A stretch of 31,088 nucleotides of DNA from positions 1 through 31,088 of IMG/VR virus record IMGVR_UViG_3300044637_000676, one strand, 5' to 3'. The position numbers and the translations under genes were made by a program. The notes under the pieces were generated by a model that was not told the origin of the DNA, made no database searches, and saw nothing but the letters and a program-made list of their open reading frames with translations. Each line of letters begins with the position of its first letter. The first letter of the stretch is position 1. This document shows, in pieces, positions 1 through 9,794 of the stretch. The DNA is from a virus.

Positions 1-703
1 CATCACCACCTCCACCATTTTGAAAATATAAACTATTTTCTATCCAAGTGTTTCCATTGACAAATAGTTTATATCCAGCATCCGTAGTAGTACCAATAAG
101 TACATTACCACTACCAAAAATGGTCATTGCAGTAACTGGAGTAGCAGCAGTTTTCATTCTAAACTGCATTATTGCACCACTACTATTATAGCGGCTGTCA
201 AAACTTGTAACAGTAGAACCTGAATCAAGGTATGTAATATCCATACCTTCATTAATAGCAGATGCACTATAATTAATTCTTATACCTCCTGTAACTCCAC
301 TACCTACTGAAAGTTCAAGTTTTTGATTAGGATTTGTATTTCCTATGCCTACATTACCAGTAGATGCAACTATAAAATGAGGAGTAAACGAAGAATTGAA
401 TACTTTAAACCCACTATCGTCTGCACCAATATACATATAACCTGCACTTGTAGAGGTCCTTTCTAATTTTAATTGAGCAGAACCACTTTGTACAGCTATT
501 GTACTATAATCCAAACCTGATGCTGAAATTCTTCCTGCAACATTTATAAGACCACTACTTTCAGATATAATACTATTACCAATAGCAGTAGACCCAGTAA
601 ATTTAGGCAAGTAATTAGTTGTACCACTTCCGCTTAATACAGAAGTTATAGCCGTGCCACTGTCAGATAAGATGTTGTTTGTTATTAATGCTATATTAGC
701 CAT
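1..703 (-). CDS. Tail fibre-like protein, N-terminal part (cut by window edge)
   Basis: The minus-strand frame is open from an ATG at 703 to the left edge, giving 234 codons with no stop. The protein is rich in Ser, Thr, Gly and Asn. It carries the same motifs as the 1728-residue fibre to its right: [15 protein letters not shown] near residue 31 and [16 protein letters not shown] near residue 205. Such repeats are usual in long host-binding fibres or appendage proteins of Bacteroidota phages, so I infer a second receptor-binding fibre or a paralogue of the first. It lies 19 nt beyond the homing endonuclease gene, so the endonuclease sits between two related fibre genes. The C-terminus is outside the window. 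Confidence 0.75.
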   Translation of the reverse strand, partial: MANIALITNNILSDSGTAITSVLSGSGTTNYLPKFTGSTAIGNSIISESSGLINVAGRISASGLDYSTIAVQSGSAQLKLERTSTSAGYMYIGADDSGFKVFNSSFTPHFIVASTGNVGIGNTNPNQKLELSVGSGVTGGIRINYSASAINEGMDITYLDSGSTVTSFDSRYNSSGAIMQFRMKTAATPVTAMTIFGSGNVLIGTTTDAGYKLFVNGNTWIENSLYFQNGGGGD

Positions 704-722
704 ACTATATAATTGATCTTTT

Positions 723-1352
723 TTATACCATTGTTAGATTTTCTTCATACTTCCATTTATAACCATATGCTGATTTTATTTTGTTATTACAGCAATTTAT
801 AATGTTACCTTTTTGTTTATTCAACTGCCGGCCTGCTTCAGATGCACTATGAAATTTTTTTATAAAATCTCCACTTTTACTAAACATCAATACTTCTTTA
901 TTTTTTGGGTTCTTATCACTGCTTAATACTTCTGATAAATGCTTTTTTCTTTCTTCAGACATTTTTTTACCAGCTAACCAATGACCGCCATTTTCTTTTG
1001 CTTTTTGTGCAGCAAGTTTAGATTTTATAGATATTTTCTTTTTAGTTTCATCTGAAGTTTTAAAGTTATTTTCACCACCTATTTTTATATTATAACCATA
1101 ATTATCATCAATAGCTTTATACAGTTGTATATATTCAAGTTCTTTATTATCTAATTCTTCTATATTACAGCTACATATTTCTCCAAATATAAAATTATGA
1201 AAACCATATTTATTTAAAGCTCTTGCTATTTTAGTATTTTTACCTCTTTTTGCATCAGCAATATGACCTTTTCTCCTTTTAAGTAAGGAGTTTACAGTTT
1301 GCCCAATGTAAACTTTATTATTGATCATATTTTTAATCATGTATATTCTCAT
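723..1352 (-). CDS. GIY-YIG homing endonuclease with NUMOD domains
   Basis: This 209-residue protein has a GIY-YIG nuclease domain at residues 1-93. The IY of the first motif is at 3-4, VYIGQT is at 14-19, basic residues follow near 25-28, a candidate catalytic Glu lies at 71 or 73, and GYNIKIGG is at 86-93. Lys/Ser-rich NUMOD3-like DNA-binding repeats follow at about 97-113 and 128-142. A NUMOD1-like helix-turn-helix module is at about 151-200, with the pattern SASEAGRQL then a GYKW end. These enzymes cut a recognition site and spread their own gene by recombination. The gene starts one base from the stop of the long fibre gene and ends 19 bases before the next fibre gene. That is the arrangement of a free-standing homing gene; I see no intron around it. 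It is richer in A and Lys codons than its neighbours, consistent with separate acquisition. Confidence 0.9.
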   Translation of the reverse strand: MRIYMIKNMINNKVYIGQTVNSLLKRRKGHIADAKRGKNTKIARALNKYGFHNFIFGEICSCNIEELDNKELEYIQLYKAIDDNYGYNIKIGGENNFKTSDETKKKISIKSKLAAQKAKENGGHWLAGKKMSEERKKHLSEVLSSDKNPKNKEVLMFSKSGDFIKKFHSASEAGRQLNKQKGNIINCCNNKIKSAYGYKWKYEENLTMV

Positions 1353-1353
1353 A

Positions 1354-4300
1354 CTAGGTCATTGTTAGAGCCTTCCAGCCACTGCTTGTGTAAACATATA
1401 AACCTTCTACACCATCTGTTTGATATACAACTAGACCAACAGCTGGTGCTGATATTGCACCTCTTTGTGTAGCTGTCATACGTGGAGGTAAAAAACCTTT
1501 AGTGGTACTATCTGCTTGTAATATTGCCGACTCTAAAGGAGTGTCTGATAAGTTTAAATTCCATCCACCTCTAATGTTTACACCTCTATATCCTGCATAG
1601 TTTGAAACTAAACCATACGTAGAATTACCTATTGCAACACCTAATGTAGTAGCAATTGTTGTTTGAGAACCTAATAATCTAACTGCAAAACTATCATTAT
1701 TAATATAAATATGATCTGTACCATTTTTTTGTAATTGTATTACCCCAGATGTAGCATTTATAACTGTACCTCCAGCAGATACTGTTAAACTATTAGATAC
1801 AGTTAAACTTGATTGTACCCTTGCAGTACCTGTTACATCCAACATATATCCAGCATCAGTTGTTGTACCAATAGCAACATTACCAGTTGAGAATATTGTC
1901 ATTCTAATTGATTGTGCTTGTATGTTTGTTGCACTTGATCTAAAACTTATACCACTATAACCAGATATGTTAGTTACATTACTATTAAACCATAAACCTG
2001 CTGAATCACTTGCTGCTCCATTATATAACTTATGTGCTCCAAGATTAATATGTCCTCCAAGAGATAACATATCAGTTCCAGATGGTGCAATACCTATACC
2101 AACTTTACCTGATATAGATCCAAAATACACATCACCTGTAACAGTCTCAATAGCTCTATGAGTTACTCCTGTTACAGATGTTAACACTGGATTATAATAT
2201 ATACCTCTAACAACACCTGCATAAGTTCCAGAAGTATTTATAGTATTATCAATATTAATTACATTTAATGTTGCATTACCAGATGAAGGTGTCCAAGCAG
2301 AATAGTTTGTTCCAGCAGCAGGTAAAACTCCTACAACATTTAATGTTCCTGATGTTGGATTGTGTCCTCCTGCTGCAAAATCAGAAGAACTACCTAACCA
2401 AACCATAGTTCCTGTACTTGTACCTGCTACAGTACCATAAAGTTTTAATTGACCATCTGAAGTTCCAAATCTACCATTTGCCCCAGACATTATTAATCTT
2501 CCACCACTAGGATGAGCAGTTAATCTAATTACACCTAATCTTAATACAGGGTTATTTGCTGTATTAGAACCTAATCCAATGCTATTACTTGCTCCCCAAT
2601 TTACAGTTAATATATCTTCATTGTCAGTTCCTAATACATATAATCTATTACCTGCAACACTTCCTCCAATTCTTGCTGTACCATTAACATCTAGTTTGTA
2701 TCCGGCATCTGTAGTTGTTCCTATAAGTACATTACCGTTTCTTCGAATTACTAATCTTGCATCATTTGTTCCATGAGCCCAAAATCCAAAATTACCATCT
2801 CCAATTGCAGAGCCAGGACCTCCTGCATAAATAGCCCATCCATAAGATCCATTTGTAACAACACTTGCTGATGGTTTTAATGATAATGATGCACCTACTG
2901 TATTTGAATTTTCAAATATAACTCCACCACCAGATACATTATCCCATTCTGTACCAACAACATAAAGTTTTCTATTTGGACTTGTAGTGCCTACACCAAT
3001 GTTTGTTCCATCATCATATATAACACTACTTCCTACTGCACTTGAACTAGTCCATTTTGTAACATAGTTGGTTGTACCAGTTCCTGTTACAGGATTAGTT
3101 AATACAGATTGGTATTGAGGAATATTCAATGTAGCTCCCACTAATGTAGCGGCTCCACTTGTACCAGTTGTAGTTAATGTTAAAGCATTTTGTTTAGCAT
3201 TCCATGTAGATGCTGAACTAATATATGTATCTGTTATTGCTGTACCATTCCAAACACCTGTTGTAATTGTACCTAATGCTGTAATAGTATTACTATTATT
3301 ACTGTGATAAATTGTATATCCACCATATGTTAAAGCACCAGTTCCTGATCTACCTAAAGCTGTAAAATTACTATTACCAAATATAATGTAACCATTAGCA
3401 GCATTTTGCTGACCCATCACCATAAGTGTATCAGCTGTATTTACATCACCTATCCATGCATCATCACCCACTTTAAAGTTGGTACCATTACCATTATTTG
3501 TTGCAAATACTTGGTCAAATGAAGGTGTAGCAGATGTTGCTACAGATTGACCAATAGATACTGTTACATTACCTGTAGTAGAACTTACTGAAACCCCAGT
3601 TCCCGCATTAACTGATGTTACGGCACCAGATGGAGCAGTAACTGTTAATATATTACCAGAAGAGTCAAATGCTAAATAACCAACAACAGTACCTGAAAAT
3701 GAACTTGTAGTAGTATATGCAGGAAGTATTAACTGTCTATTAGACATAGCAACAGCTAATGCTACACCAGTAGAACCAGTATCTGTACCATATAAAATCC
3801 TAAACTGATCTGTATAGTTATCTAGGTGAGTAGCATATGTTTGAGATGTACCTTTTTGTAATGTTAACTGACCACCTTCTGTTGTACTTTTAGCACCTAA
3901 ATAAAGGTTAGCCTCAGTACTTAAAGTAGTTGTTCCAATACCTACAACACCAGAAGTTGTACCAAACAATACGTCACCTGCAACAGTTTCTATAGCCCTA
4001 TGAGTTACACCTGTGGTAGATGTCAATGTAGGGTTATAGTAAAAACCTCTAACTACACCACTATAAGTACTACTTGTATTAATTGAAGGTAAAATACTAA
4101 ATAAATTATAAGTAGCATTTCCAGATGAAGGAGACCATATTTCATTTCCACTATTGCCTATTACAACTGTACTTTGTGTTCCACTTGTTGCAGTATAAAC
4201 TCCTTGGTCAATAGTATTAGATGCTAATCTTACACTTGTACCTAAACTAGAACCTCCAAAAGCACCATTTACAAAAAAAGTACTTGGAGTAGCTAATCTA

Positions 4301-6540
4301 CTTGTATTAATAAAAAGAGCATTAGACCTTAGTGATATAGCAGAAGTCCCATTTCTATGTATTTCTACTATACCTACACCTGCTGCACTTCCATTTCCTA
4401 TTACAATTTCTGCATATGTTCCATTGCTATGAGTAAATATAGCACCTCTTTCAACAGTTCCATATTGTACTCTTTGAGTACCATTTACATCTAACTTATA
4501 CCCAGCATCTGTAGTGGTCCCAATTGCTGTATTACCATTTGCAAATATTCTTAATTTTTCTGTATTATTTGTATAAAATTTTAATGCATAATTTTGAATA
4601 TTACCAAATTCCACATCTCCTGTTCCTCCATCATATCTCCAAAAAGAAGAGTCAGCACCATAAAATATTTTAAAACCCATTGTACCAGAAGAAGAAATTC
4701 TTTTATGTACAAAATAGTTTAATTCACTAACCAATGCAGTATTTTGACTACTAGTTGCAAAAATACCTCCTGAAGAAAATAATTGATATCCATTTAACCT
4801 TAAAGCATAATTTTGAACTCCTGTAAATGCACCATTGGTAAATGTAGGAGTAATATCTAATCCAACTAACACATCATTATTAGCGGCAGCAACCATTGTT
4901 GGGTTAACCTGTAACCCTTTTAATACACCTGATATATTATCACTATTTGTAGTTAATAATAAACCATTTGCATTAATATATTGAAATGAAGCTTTTGAGT
5001 TATTAGCTGCATTAAACATTTGAAATGCAGCAGCACTAAATATCTGAACTTGACCATAACTTTGAATACCAGTATATGCAACTACATTTCCTGTTATTTC
5101 AGCACCACCAGTTGTAATAGTTAATTTACCTTGAGACCTTGTAGTTCCGTTAACATCAAGTTTAAACCCAGCATCTGTTGTAGTTCCAATTAGTAAATTG
5201 TTTCCTGTGCTCAATCTCATAGCTGTTGAGCCATTTTGAGTCCAGTTAAAATACCACCCACCTCCAGAACCATTGTTAAAATCAAAGTTGCCACTTGAAG
5301 AACCAGATATTGATTGCCCTCCAGCAATAGTTGACCCATAACTTGAAACAAGTAAACCTGAAGTAAGTATAGTTAATCCACTAACTCTTGTAGTACCATT
5401 AACGTCTAGTTTATAACCTGGGGTAGCTGTACCTATACCAATATTGGTTCCATTATCATATACTAAGCTATTTCCTAATGCTGTTGATCCTGTAAATTTT
5501 GGAAGGTAGTTTGCTGTACCTGTACCTGTTATAGGATTTGTAAGAGCATCTTGTTTATTATTAAATGTTGTCCAATCTGCAGAAGATAAAGCACCTCTAT
5601 TTGTAGCAGATGCTGTAGGAAGATTAAACGTATGTGTATCAGTAACAGATAATATATTAAAATCTGTACCTGATGTTCCAACAGCAAGATATTGTACTTG
5701 AGCAGTTAACCCATTTAAAGCGGTTAACCCTGTTGAGAATGTTGTAAGTACTTCACAAAGATTTCCATTCTCTGTATGTAGTGTAATAGTTCTTCCACTT
5801 GTAATTACATAAATACGAATTGCTATTCTATCAGTAATAAGTAATGAAGTTTGTGGAACAGGAATTGAAGTGAGATATTGGTCAACAGTTGTACCATTTG
5901 TAATACCTTCAGGATTTGCTGAACCACTTGCAACAAGTGTAAATACATTTGCAGCACTAACTTTGTAAATTTCACCATAAAATTGTGGACTTCCTCCTGT
6001 TGCACTTGATTGAAAATAAAATTCTAAATTCCAATTGCCACCTGGTATATTCAAAAGTGAAGGGTCCCCTGCGTCAGTTATAAATGATGCAATATATCCA
6101 TCACCTTGTCCATTTGTTCTTGTAAAATCAGTGCCTGCTCCAAGTATTGGAGTTCTACTCATTTGATAATAAGTATCTCCTCCAAATGTACCTTGAGAAA
6201 TACTACCATTAAGGTAGTAATTAAAAGATGAACCTCCACCTGTTGATGTTGGAAAATTTGCAAGCGTACCATCTCCTCTTATATATTGAGCTGTTGTACC
6301 AGCACCTGTTACAGTTAATGTACCAGCACCAGTTACAGGACTATTTGTTACTGTAAAGGCAGATGGCATAGAAAGGCCCACACTTGTAACCGTACCTGTA
6401 GGAATTGCTTGTGTTGACACTGTGCCAGCAGAGTTCACTATAAGCATTCTATTACCTACACCAGCTAGTGATGTAAGTGATAGAGTGCTAGAAAAAGTTG
6501 CATCAATACCGACTAGTGATGTTAATATTCTATGAGCCAT
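1354..6540 (-). CDS. Very long repetitive tail fibre / appendage protein (1728 aa)
   Basis: This is likely a trimeric host-recognition fibre. The sequence is dominated by Thr, Ser, Gly and Asn with no membrane segment. A short motif, roughly [16 protein letters not shown], recurs at least five times along the chain, with more diverged copies such as [16 protein letters not shown] longer unit of about 68 residues (SPSSGNAT to GDV-FG) occurs twice, near residues 802-868 and 1416-1484. The C-terminal 60 residues contain [16 protein letters not shown] and end with [11 protein letters not shown], a C-terminus seen in many Bacteroidota phage and surface proteins. Its start lies 8 nt beyond the stop of the 399-residue fibre gene, so the two are probably co-transcribed. 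The receptor cannot be read from the sequence. No self-cleaving peptidase S74 domain is visible. Confidence 0.85.
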   Translation of the reverse strand: MAHRILTSLVGIDATFSSTLSLTSLAGVGNRMLIVNSAGTVSTQAIPTGTVTSVGLSMPSAFTVTNSPVTGAGTLTVTGAGTTAQYIRGDGTLANFPTSTGGGSSFNYYLNGSISQGTFGGDTYYQMSRTPILGAGTDFTRTNGQGDGYIASFITDAGDPSLLNIPGGNWNLEFYFQSSATGGSPQFYGEIYKVSAANVFTLVASGSANPEGITNGTTVDQYLTSIPVPQTSLLITDRIAIRIYVITSGRTITLHTENGNLCEVLTTFSTGLTALNGLTAQVQYLAVGTSGTDFNILSVTDTHTFNLPTASATNRGALSSADWTTFNNKQDALTNPITGTGTANYLPKFTGSTALGNSLVYDNGTNIGIGTATPGYKLDVNGTTRVSGLTILTSGLLVSSYGSTIAGGQSISGSSSGNFDFNNGSGGGWYFNWTQNGSTAMRLSTGNNLLIGTTTDAGFKLDVNGTTRSQGKLTITTGGAEITGNVVAYTGIQSYGQVQIFSAAAFQMFNAANNSKASFQYINANGLLLTTNSDNISGVLKGLQVNPTMVAAANNDVLVGLDITPTFTNGAFTGVQNYALRLNGYQLFSSGGIFATSSQNTALVSELNYFVHKRISSSGTMGFKIFYGADSSFWRYDGGTGDVEFGNIQNYALKFYTNNTEKLRIFANGNTAIGTTTDAGYKLDVNGTQRVQYGTVERGAIFTHSNGTYAEIVIGNGSAAGVGIVEIHRNGTSAISLRSNALFINTSRLATPSTFFVNGAFGGSSLGTSVRLASNTIDQGVYTATSGTQSTVVIGNSGNEIWSPSSGNATYNLFSILPSINTSSTYSGVVRGFYYNPTLTSTTGVTHRAIETVAGDVLFGTTSGVVGIGTTTLSTEANLYLGAKSTTEGGQLTLQKGTSQTYATHLDNYTDQFRILYGTDTGSTGVALAVAMSNRQLILPAYTTTSSFSGTVVGYLAFDSSGNILTVTAPSGAVTSVNAGTGVSVSSTTGNVTVSIGQSVATSATPSFDQVFATNNGNGTNFKVGDDAWIGDVNTADTLMVMGQQNAANGYIIFGNSNFTALGRSGTGALTYGGYTIYHSNNSNTITALGTITTGVWNGTAITDTYISSASTWNAKQNALTLTTTGTSGAATLVGATLNIPQYQSVLTNPVTGTGTTNYVTKWTSSSAVGSSVIYDDGTNIGVGTTSPNRKLYVVGTEWDNVSGGGVIFENSNTVGASLSLKPSASVVTNGSYGWAIYAGGPGSAIGDGNFGFWAHGTNDARLVIRRNGNVLIGTTTDAGYKLDVNGTARIGGSVAGNRLYVLGTDNEDILTVNWGASNSIGLGSNTANNPVLRLGVIRLTAHPSGGRLIMSGANGRFGTSDGQLKLYGTVAGTSTGTMVWLGSSSDFAAGGHNPTSGTLNVVGVLPAAGTNYSAWTPSSGNATLNVINIDNTINTSGTYAGVVRGIYYNPVLTSVTGVTHRAIETVTGDVYFGSISGKVGIGIAPSGTDMLSLGGHINLGAHKLYNGAASDSAGLWFNSNVTNISGYSGISFRSSATNIQAQSIRMTIFSTGNVAIGTTTDAGYMLDVTGTARVQSSLTVSNSLTVSAGGTVINATSGVIQLQKNGTDHIYINNDSFAVRLLGSQTTIATTLGVAIGNSTYGLVSNYAGYRGVNIRGGWNLNLSDTPLESAILQADSTTKGFLPPRMTATQRGAISAPAVGLVVYQTDGVEGLYVYTSSGWKALTMT
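2090..2294 (-). repeat. Internal fibre repeat, copy 2
   Basis: This encodes the second copy of the roughly 68-residue unit of the long fibre ([35 protein letters not shown]). It corresponds to the copy at 3935-4136. Boundaries are approximate. Confidence 0.7.
3935..4136 (-). repeat. Internal fibre repeat, copy 1
   Basis: This encodes the first copy of the unit ([35 protein letters not shown]). It is alike at protein level and partly at DNA level to 2090-2294. The copies could allow recombination within the fibre gene. Boundaries are approximate. Confidence 0.7.
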
Positions 6541-6548
6541 TTAAAGTT

Positions 6549-7748
6549 TTATTTTTTGATTACTACACGGTATGCATTAGAAGCTGGAGGAGTTGCAAAA
6601 CTTACTGTTACAACTGTAGTGGATGTTAAAACAACATCAGCAATTACTTCTTCATACGTAGCATTATCATATATCATTACAATTACATCTCTTGTATTTA
6701 AGCCATGTGTAAGTGCAAATGATGAGTTTGATCCATTACCTACATTAGCTGCATAACCACCTACGGCTGCATTTAAGTAAGTGACCATTTTTAAAGGGGT
6801 AACAATGCGGGTATCATCTGTACCTGTATTTACTTCCGCTTGTGTAGCAATTTCTGCAATACCGGTTCTTGTTTCTGTAGCTGTTACAGTTGCTAAAGAA
6901 GCTGGTGTTAAAACAGCACTAGCTTCAGTTAAACCTTGAGCTTCTCCAGTAGTAGCCAATCTAACAACACCAAGAATAGTAGTTGTAGCTTGGTCACGGT
7001 TTGATTCTAAGAAAATCCAATCTGCAGAACTTGTAGGAGATGCATTATCTACATTAGCAATTAATACATCACCAATATTTAATATAACACCTTGTACTGT
7101 ACCAGCAGAAGTTACATACCAATAGTCACCTTTCTTAGTACCACCGGCAGCTGTAGGAAAGTTTGTTGCAGAACCTGCAGCAAAACTACCTTCTAAATTA
7201 CCTAAACCTGCTACAACTGTATCAACATAGTTTTTAACAGCTAATGTAGTAGGTAAGTTTGTATTTAAAGGAGAAGTAAAATCAGTTACAACACTGACTG
7301 CAGAAGGTGTACCAGAAGATCCTGTTACATTACCTATTACAGTCATTGATGCAATATCTTGGATTTTTGCAAAGGTTACATTCTTATCTGTAATTTTGAT
7401 TGTAGTAACTGCACCGTCAGCTAATTTACCTGTGCTAACTCCTAAATCTTTAATACGTACAATATCAGAGTTAACCTCTAATGTAACGTTATCTGTGTTA
7501 ACATCTAAAGTAACTGAACCAGATGTACCACCACCAGTTAAACCGGCACCAGCAACAACTGCAGTGATATCACCAGAAGTGATGTCTAACCAAGTTGTAC
7601 CATTCCACATATAGATAACATTATCTGTAGTGTTATAGTAAATTTGTCCAGATAGTGGACTGCCTGGAGGGCCAGATAAATTTTGTAAAACTACATTGAG
7701 TAGTTGATTTTTATTGAGGTCTAAATTAACTAAAAACTTTTTTGCCAT
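6549..7748 (-). CDS. Tail fibre protein with N-terminal anchor motif and shared C-terminal domain
   Basis: This is a 399-residue fibre-like protein. The N-terminus ([19 protein letters not shown]) matches that of the next gene upstream (MPIKKYLHDIDLDLNQLLNV), so it is probably a common virion-anchoring segment. It is followed by a Gly/Thr/Ser-rich middle containing [15 protein letters not shown] and the fibre-type phrase [12 protein letters not shown]. The last 60 residues ([17 protein letters not shown], ending AYRVVIKK) form a domain also found at the C-termini of the next two upstream proteins. The protein probably sits at the tail tip or is a fibre subunit. It could equally be the base to which the 1728-residue fibre attaches. 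Confidence 0.75.
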   Translation of the reverse strand: MAKKFLVNLDLNKNQLLNVVLQNLSGPPGSPLSGQIYYNTTDNVIYMWNGTTWLDITSGDITAVVAGAGLTGGGTSGSVTLDVNTDNVTLEVNSDIVRIKDLGVSTGKLADGAVTTIKITDKNVTFAKIQDIASMTVIGNVTGSSGTPSAVSVVTDFTSPLNTNLPTTLAVKNYVDTVVAGLGNLEGSFAAGSATNFPTAAGGTKKGDYWYVTSAGTVQGVILNIGDVLIANVDNASPTSSADWIFLESNRDQATTTILGVVRLATTGEAQGLTEASAVLTPASLATVTATETRTGIAEIATQAEVNTGTDDTRIVTPLKMVTYLNAAVGGYAANVGNGSNSSFALTHGLNTRDVIVMIYDNATYEEVIADVVLTSTTVVTVSFATPPASNAYRVVIKK

Positions 7749-7763
7749 TTTTATATATATTTA

Positions 7764-8285
7764 CTAGTTTATAAATGCTTTACCACTAAATGCTGCTGTA
7801 AAAGTTATTGTTACAGTGTTACTATCATTAAAATGTACTTGTCCTATAACCTCATCCCCAGCAGTATCTACAATTGATACAGATGGAAACTTATCTAAAT
7901 TATGTACTACAGTCCAAGTTGCTGATGCCACTTGCTGATCATGAACATATGATAATGTAACAGTATCACTTATAGTTGTAGTATCTTGTCTAGTTAATGT
8001 AATAGTTTTTACATCACCTGGGCCAGTAATACTTATAGAATTAACTGTTTTATCATAAGCATAGTTCCAGTTTGTAATATCTTGAGGAGTAACACTAGCT
8101 TGATTCCAAGCCGTTCCATCCCAAATAAACAATACATCAAGATCTGTATCATAAACCATAAATGCCACATCACCTGTTGTTGGGGATAAGGCAAGTCTTG
8201 CTACTGTAGTGATAGGATGTATCCTAACATTAAGCAGCTGATTTAAGTCTAAATCAATGTCATGTAAATACTTTTTTATTGGCAT
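7764..8285 (-). CDS. Short tail fibre/appendage protein
   Basis: This 173-residue protein has the anchor-like N-terminus KKYLHDIDLDLNQLLNV. A segment FMVYDTDLDVLFIWDGTAW follows at about residues 42-60, typical of phage fibres. The C-terminal domain (TWTVVHNLDKFPSVSIVD to FSGKAF) recurs in both neighbours. The start codon overlaps the upstream stop as TAATG, which suggests translational coupling. It is likely a virion appendage component. Confidence 0.7.
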   Translation of the reverse strand: MPIKKYLHDIDLDLNQLLNVRIHPITTVARLALSPTTGDVAFMVYDTDLDVLFIWDGTAWNQASVTPQDITNWNYAYDKTVNSISITGPGDVKTITLTRQDTTTISDTVTLSYVHDQQVASATWTVVHNLDKFPSVSIVDTAGDEVIGQVHFNDSNTVTITFTAAFSGKAFIN

Positions 8286-8902
8286 TATGATAAATATGCT
8301 GTACCTGCTACAGGGTTACTAAATGCTATTTCTATTGTTGTTGAACTTATTACACTAACAACACCGTCAATTTCATATCCGTTAGTGTCTAATACATATG
8401 CATTTGGTGTAAATGATAATCCGTGTACAATTGTCCATAATGTAGACGGAGTAGTTTGAACAAACTCTTTAGCTATTTCTGCTGCACCATTATAAATTGT
8501 AGGATTAATATTGATTGTAGGATTTACACAAATACGTGTAATACAACCACCAACACTTACATCAATAATATTTTGAGTTTGACCACTTCCATAAGGAAAT
8601 CCCATAGACACAGTTTCTTCTTCTGTCATATAGGATTGTGTAGATAGGCCGCCAATTCCTGCAGTGGTAACACCTTTATAAGTGACTGGTAACCAAGCCA
8701 TAAAGTTAACACTAACTTCTGTCAATGCTCCAGCATCTTCATTCTTTTGCCATTCTAATAATAGATGTCTAATATCAGTTAGCATAGGGTTTACAGCACA
8801 TGCAGGTATAGTTAAACCAAATCTGTCCAACTTGTATCTTTGATACATCAAGTCAGCAAATTCTTCATTATATCTATCCTTATATATTAAAATGTTACTC
8901 AT
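8285..8902 (-). CDS. Virion protein with shared C-terminal domain
   Basis: This is a 205-residue protein. The N-terminal 145 residues contain no motif I recognise; they begin MSNILIYKDRYNEEFADLMY and include several Cys (CAVNPM, GGCITRICV). The last 55 residues (LWTIVHGLSFTPNAYVLD to VAGTAYL) are the same domain that ends the two downstream fibre proteins. It overlaps the upstream Cys-rich gene by 8 nt and shares the TAATG junction with the gene downstream. It is probably a baseplate or tail-tip adaptor; the specific role is unknown. Confidence 0.65.
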   Translation of the reverse strand: MSNILIYKDRYNEEFADLMYQRYKLDRFGLTIPACAVNPMLTDIRHLLLEWQKNEDAGALTEVSVNFMAWLPVTYKGVTTAGIGGLSTQSYMTEEETVSMGFPYGSGQTQNIIDVSVGGCITRICVNPTININPTIYNGAAEIAKEFVQTTPSTLWTIVHGLSFTPNAYVLDTNGYEIDGVVSVISSTTIEIAFSNPVAGTAYLS

Positions 8903-9092
8903 TTACATTATTATTTGTCCAAATAGTTTCTTCAACATTGTTTACCGGGGCTGTTGTTTTCTTAGCTAATTTAATTAAGCTTGCTTCATATTCTGTTATG
9001 CAATGTGCACATACAGAGTTCCCGTTAGAAGCTGTTCTTTTTTGACATCCACATGAAAGTGATGTTCCACAATTTTGACAAGATGCTGCCAT
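8895..9092 (-). CDS. Small Cys-rich zinc-ribbon-like protein
   Basis: This 65-residue protein has six cysteines in an ordered pattern: CQNC at 5-8, CGC at 14-16 and CAHC at 28-31. The pattern suggests a zinc-binding ribbon. The C-terminal half is unremarkable and ends in an Asn-rich tail. Its position inside the fibre operon, with 8-nt overlap to the next gene, suggests a virion or assembly role, but no function is recognisable. Confidence 0.65.
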   Translation of the reverse strand: MAASCQNCGTSLSCGCQKRTASNGNSVCAHCITEYEASLIKLAKKTTAPVNNVEETIWTNNNVNE

Positions 9093-9111
9093 GGTTTATT
9101 GGTTTAATTGG

Positions 9112-9693
9112 TTAACAATTTTTGCATCCACCTATATACTTATCCAATCTTCTTTTAGCATATAGTAAAAGTTCCATACCTTTTGAAGGATCATTACAAT
9201 CTTCCACCTTCACTTTTGCTGCATCCACATAAGCTTTTATAAGACGTAATTCATCTAATCTAGCTCTAATTTCTGCTGTAGGTTCACAAGCAGCAAGTTC
9301 TAATTTACACAACTCATTGTTGTAAATGTTCAATGTTTGTGTAACTCTTAAAAAATTATACTCTACATACACCTTATCATTAGGAGATACAGAATATCTA
9401 ACATGGAAAATACCATCTGGTAAAGCCGGGCTATCTGCATCACAACCTGTGTTTACAATACCTAAAGTGCATGCATTTAATACCAAGTTAAAATTTGGTA
9501 AAACTTCTATCTCAACAGGAGTTGTAAACCCTGGGGAAGTAATATGAAGAACACCACATTTAACTTGTAGTGCTTCAGTGTATATGCTTGTATCTGCAAC
9601 CCTGAATATCTTTACATTATTTGTATCAGGAATTTCCAGACTTAACTGATGTCTTAAGGCCATGAGGATTAAATTTTTATGTATAGAAGACAC
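9112..9693 (-). CDS. Hypothetical virion protein
   Basis: This 193-residue protein is not recognised. The first 110 residues look beta-rich. A helical region follows at about 125-185, with LCKLELAACEPTAEIRARL and LLLYAKRRLDKYIG, and a CKNC ending. It is the first gene after the terminator that ends the 524-residue gene, and a TATATTATTAATG motif lies just upstream. It may therefore open the fibre transcription unit. Its place between a major virion protein and fibres suggests a tail or neck component. Confidence 0.6.
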   Translation of the reverse strand: MSSIHKNLILMALRHQLSLEIPDTNNVKIFRVADTSIYTEALQVKCGVLHITSPGFTTPVEIEVLPNFNLVLNACTLGIVNTGCDADSPALPDGIFHVRYSVSPNDKVYVEYNFLRVTQTLNIYNNELCKLELAACEPTAEIRARLDELRLIKAYVDAAKVKVEDCNDPSKGMELLLYAKRRLDKYIGGCKNC

Positions 9694-9704
9694 AATATAG
9701 TCTT

Positions 9705-9720
9705 CATTAATAATATACTC
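9705..9720 (-). promoter_or_regulatory. Candidate late promoter motif TATATTATTAATG
   Basis: On the minus strand this reads GAGTATATTATTAATG, between the terminator at 9743-9773 and the start of the 193-residue gene. The 13-base core is identical at 11413-11425. The genome is AT-rich, so two copies alone are weak evidence. Confidence 0.3.
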
Positions 9721-9742
9721 AAAAAACTAGACAATCCCAAAT

Positions 9743-9773
9743 AAAAAAAGAGCTCCTTTTGGGAGCCCTTTTC
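9743..9773 (-). terminator. Intrinsic terminator after the 524-aa virion gene
   Basis: On the minus strand a 7-bp stem (GGGCTCC with GGAGCTC, one G-U pair) closes a 5-nt loop. Seven T follow directly. It lies 20-50 nt after the stop codon at 9795. Confidence 0.85.
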
Positions 9774-9794
9774 TTAATAAGAGTATACTATTGA

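Noticed and set aside
1354-6540. Diversity-generating retroelement target in the fibre
   Set aside because: No reverse transcriptase or template repeat is present in this window, and the repeats are structural rather than adenine-biased variants.
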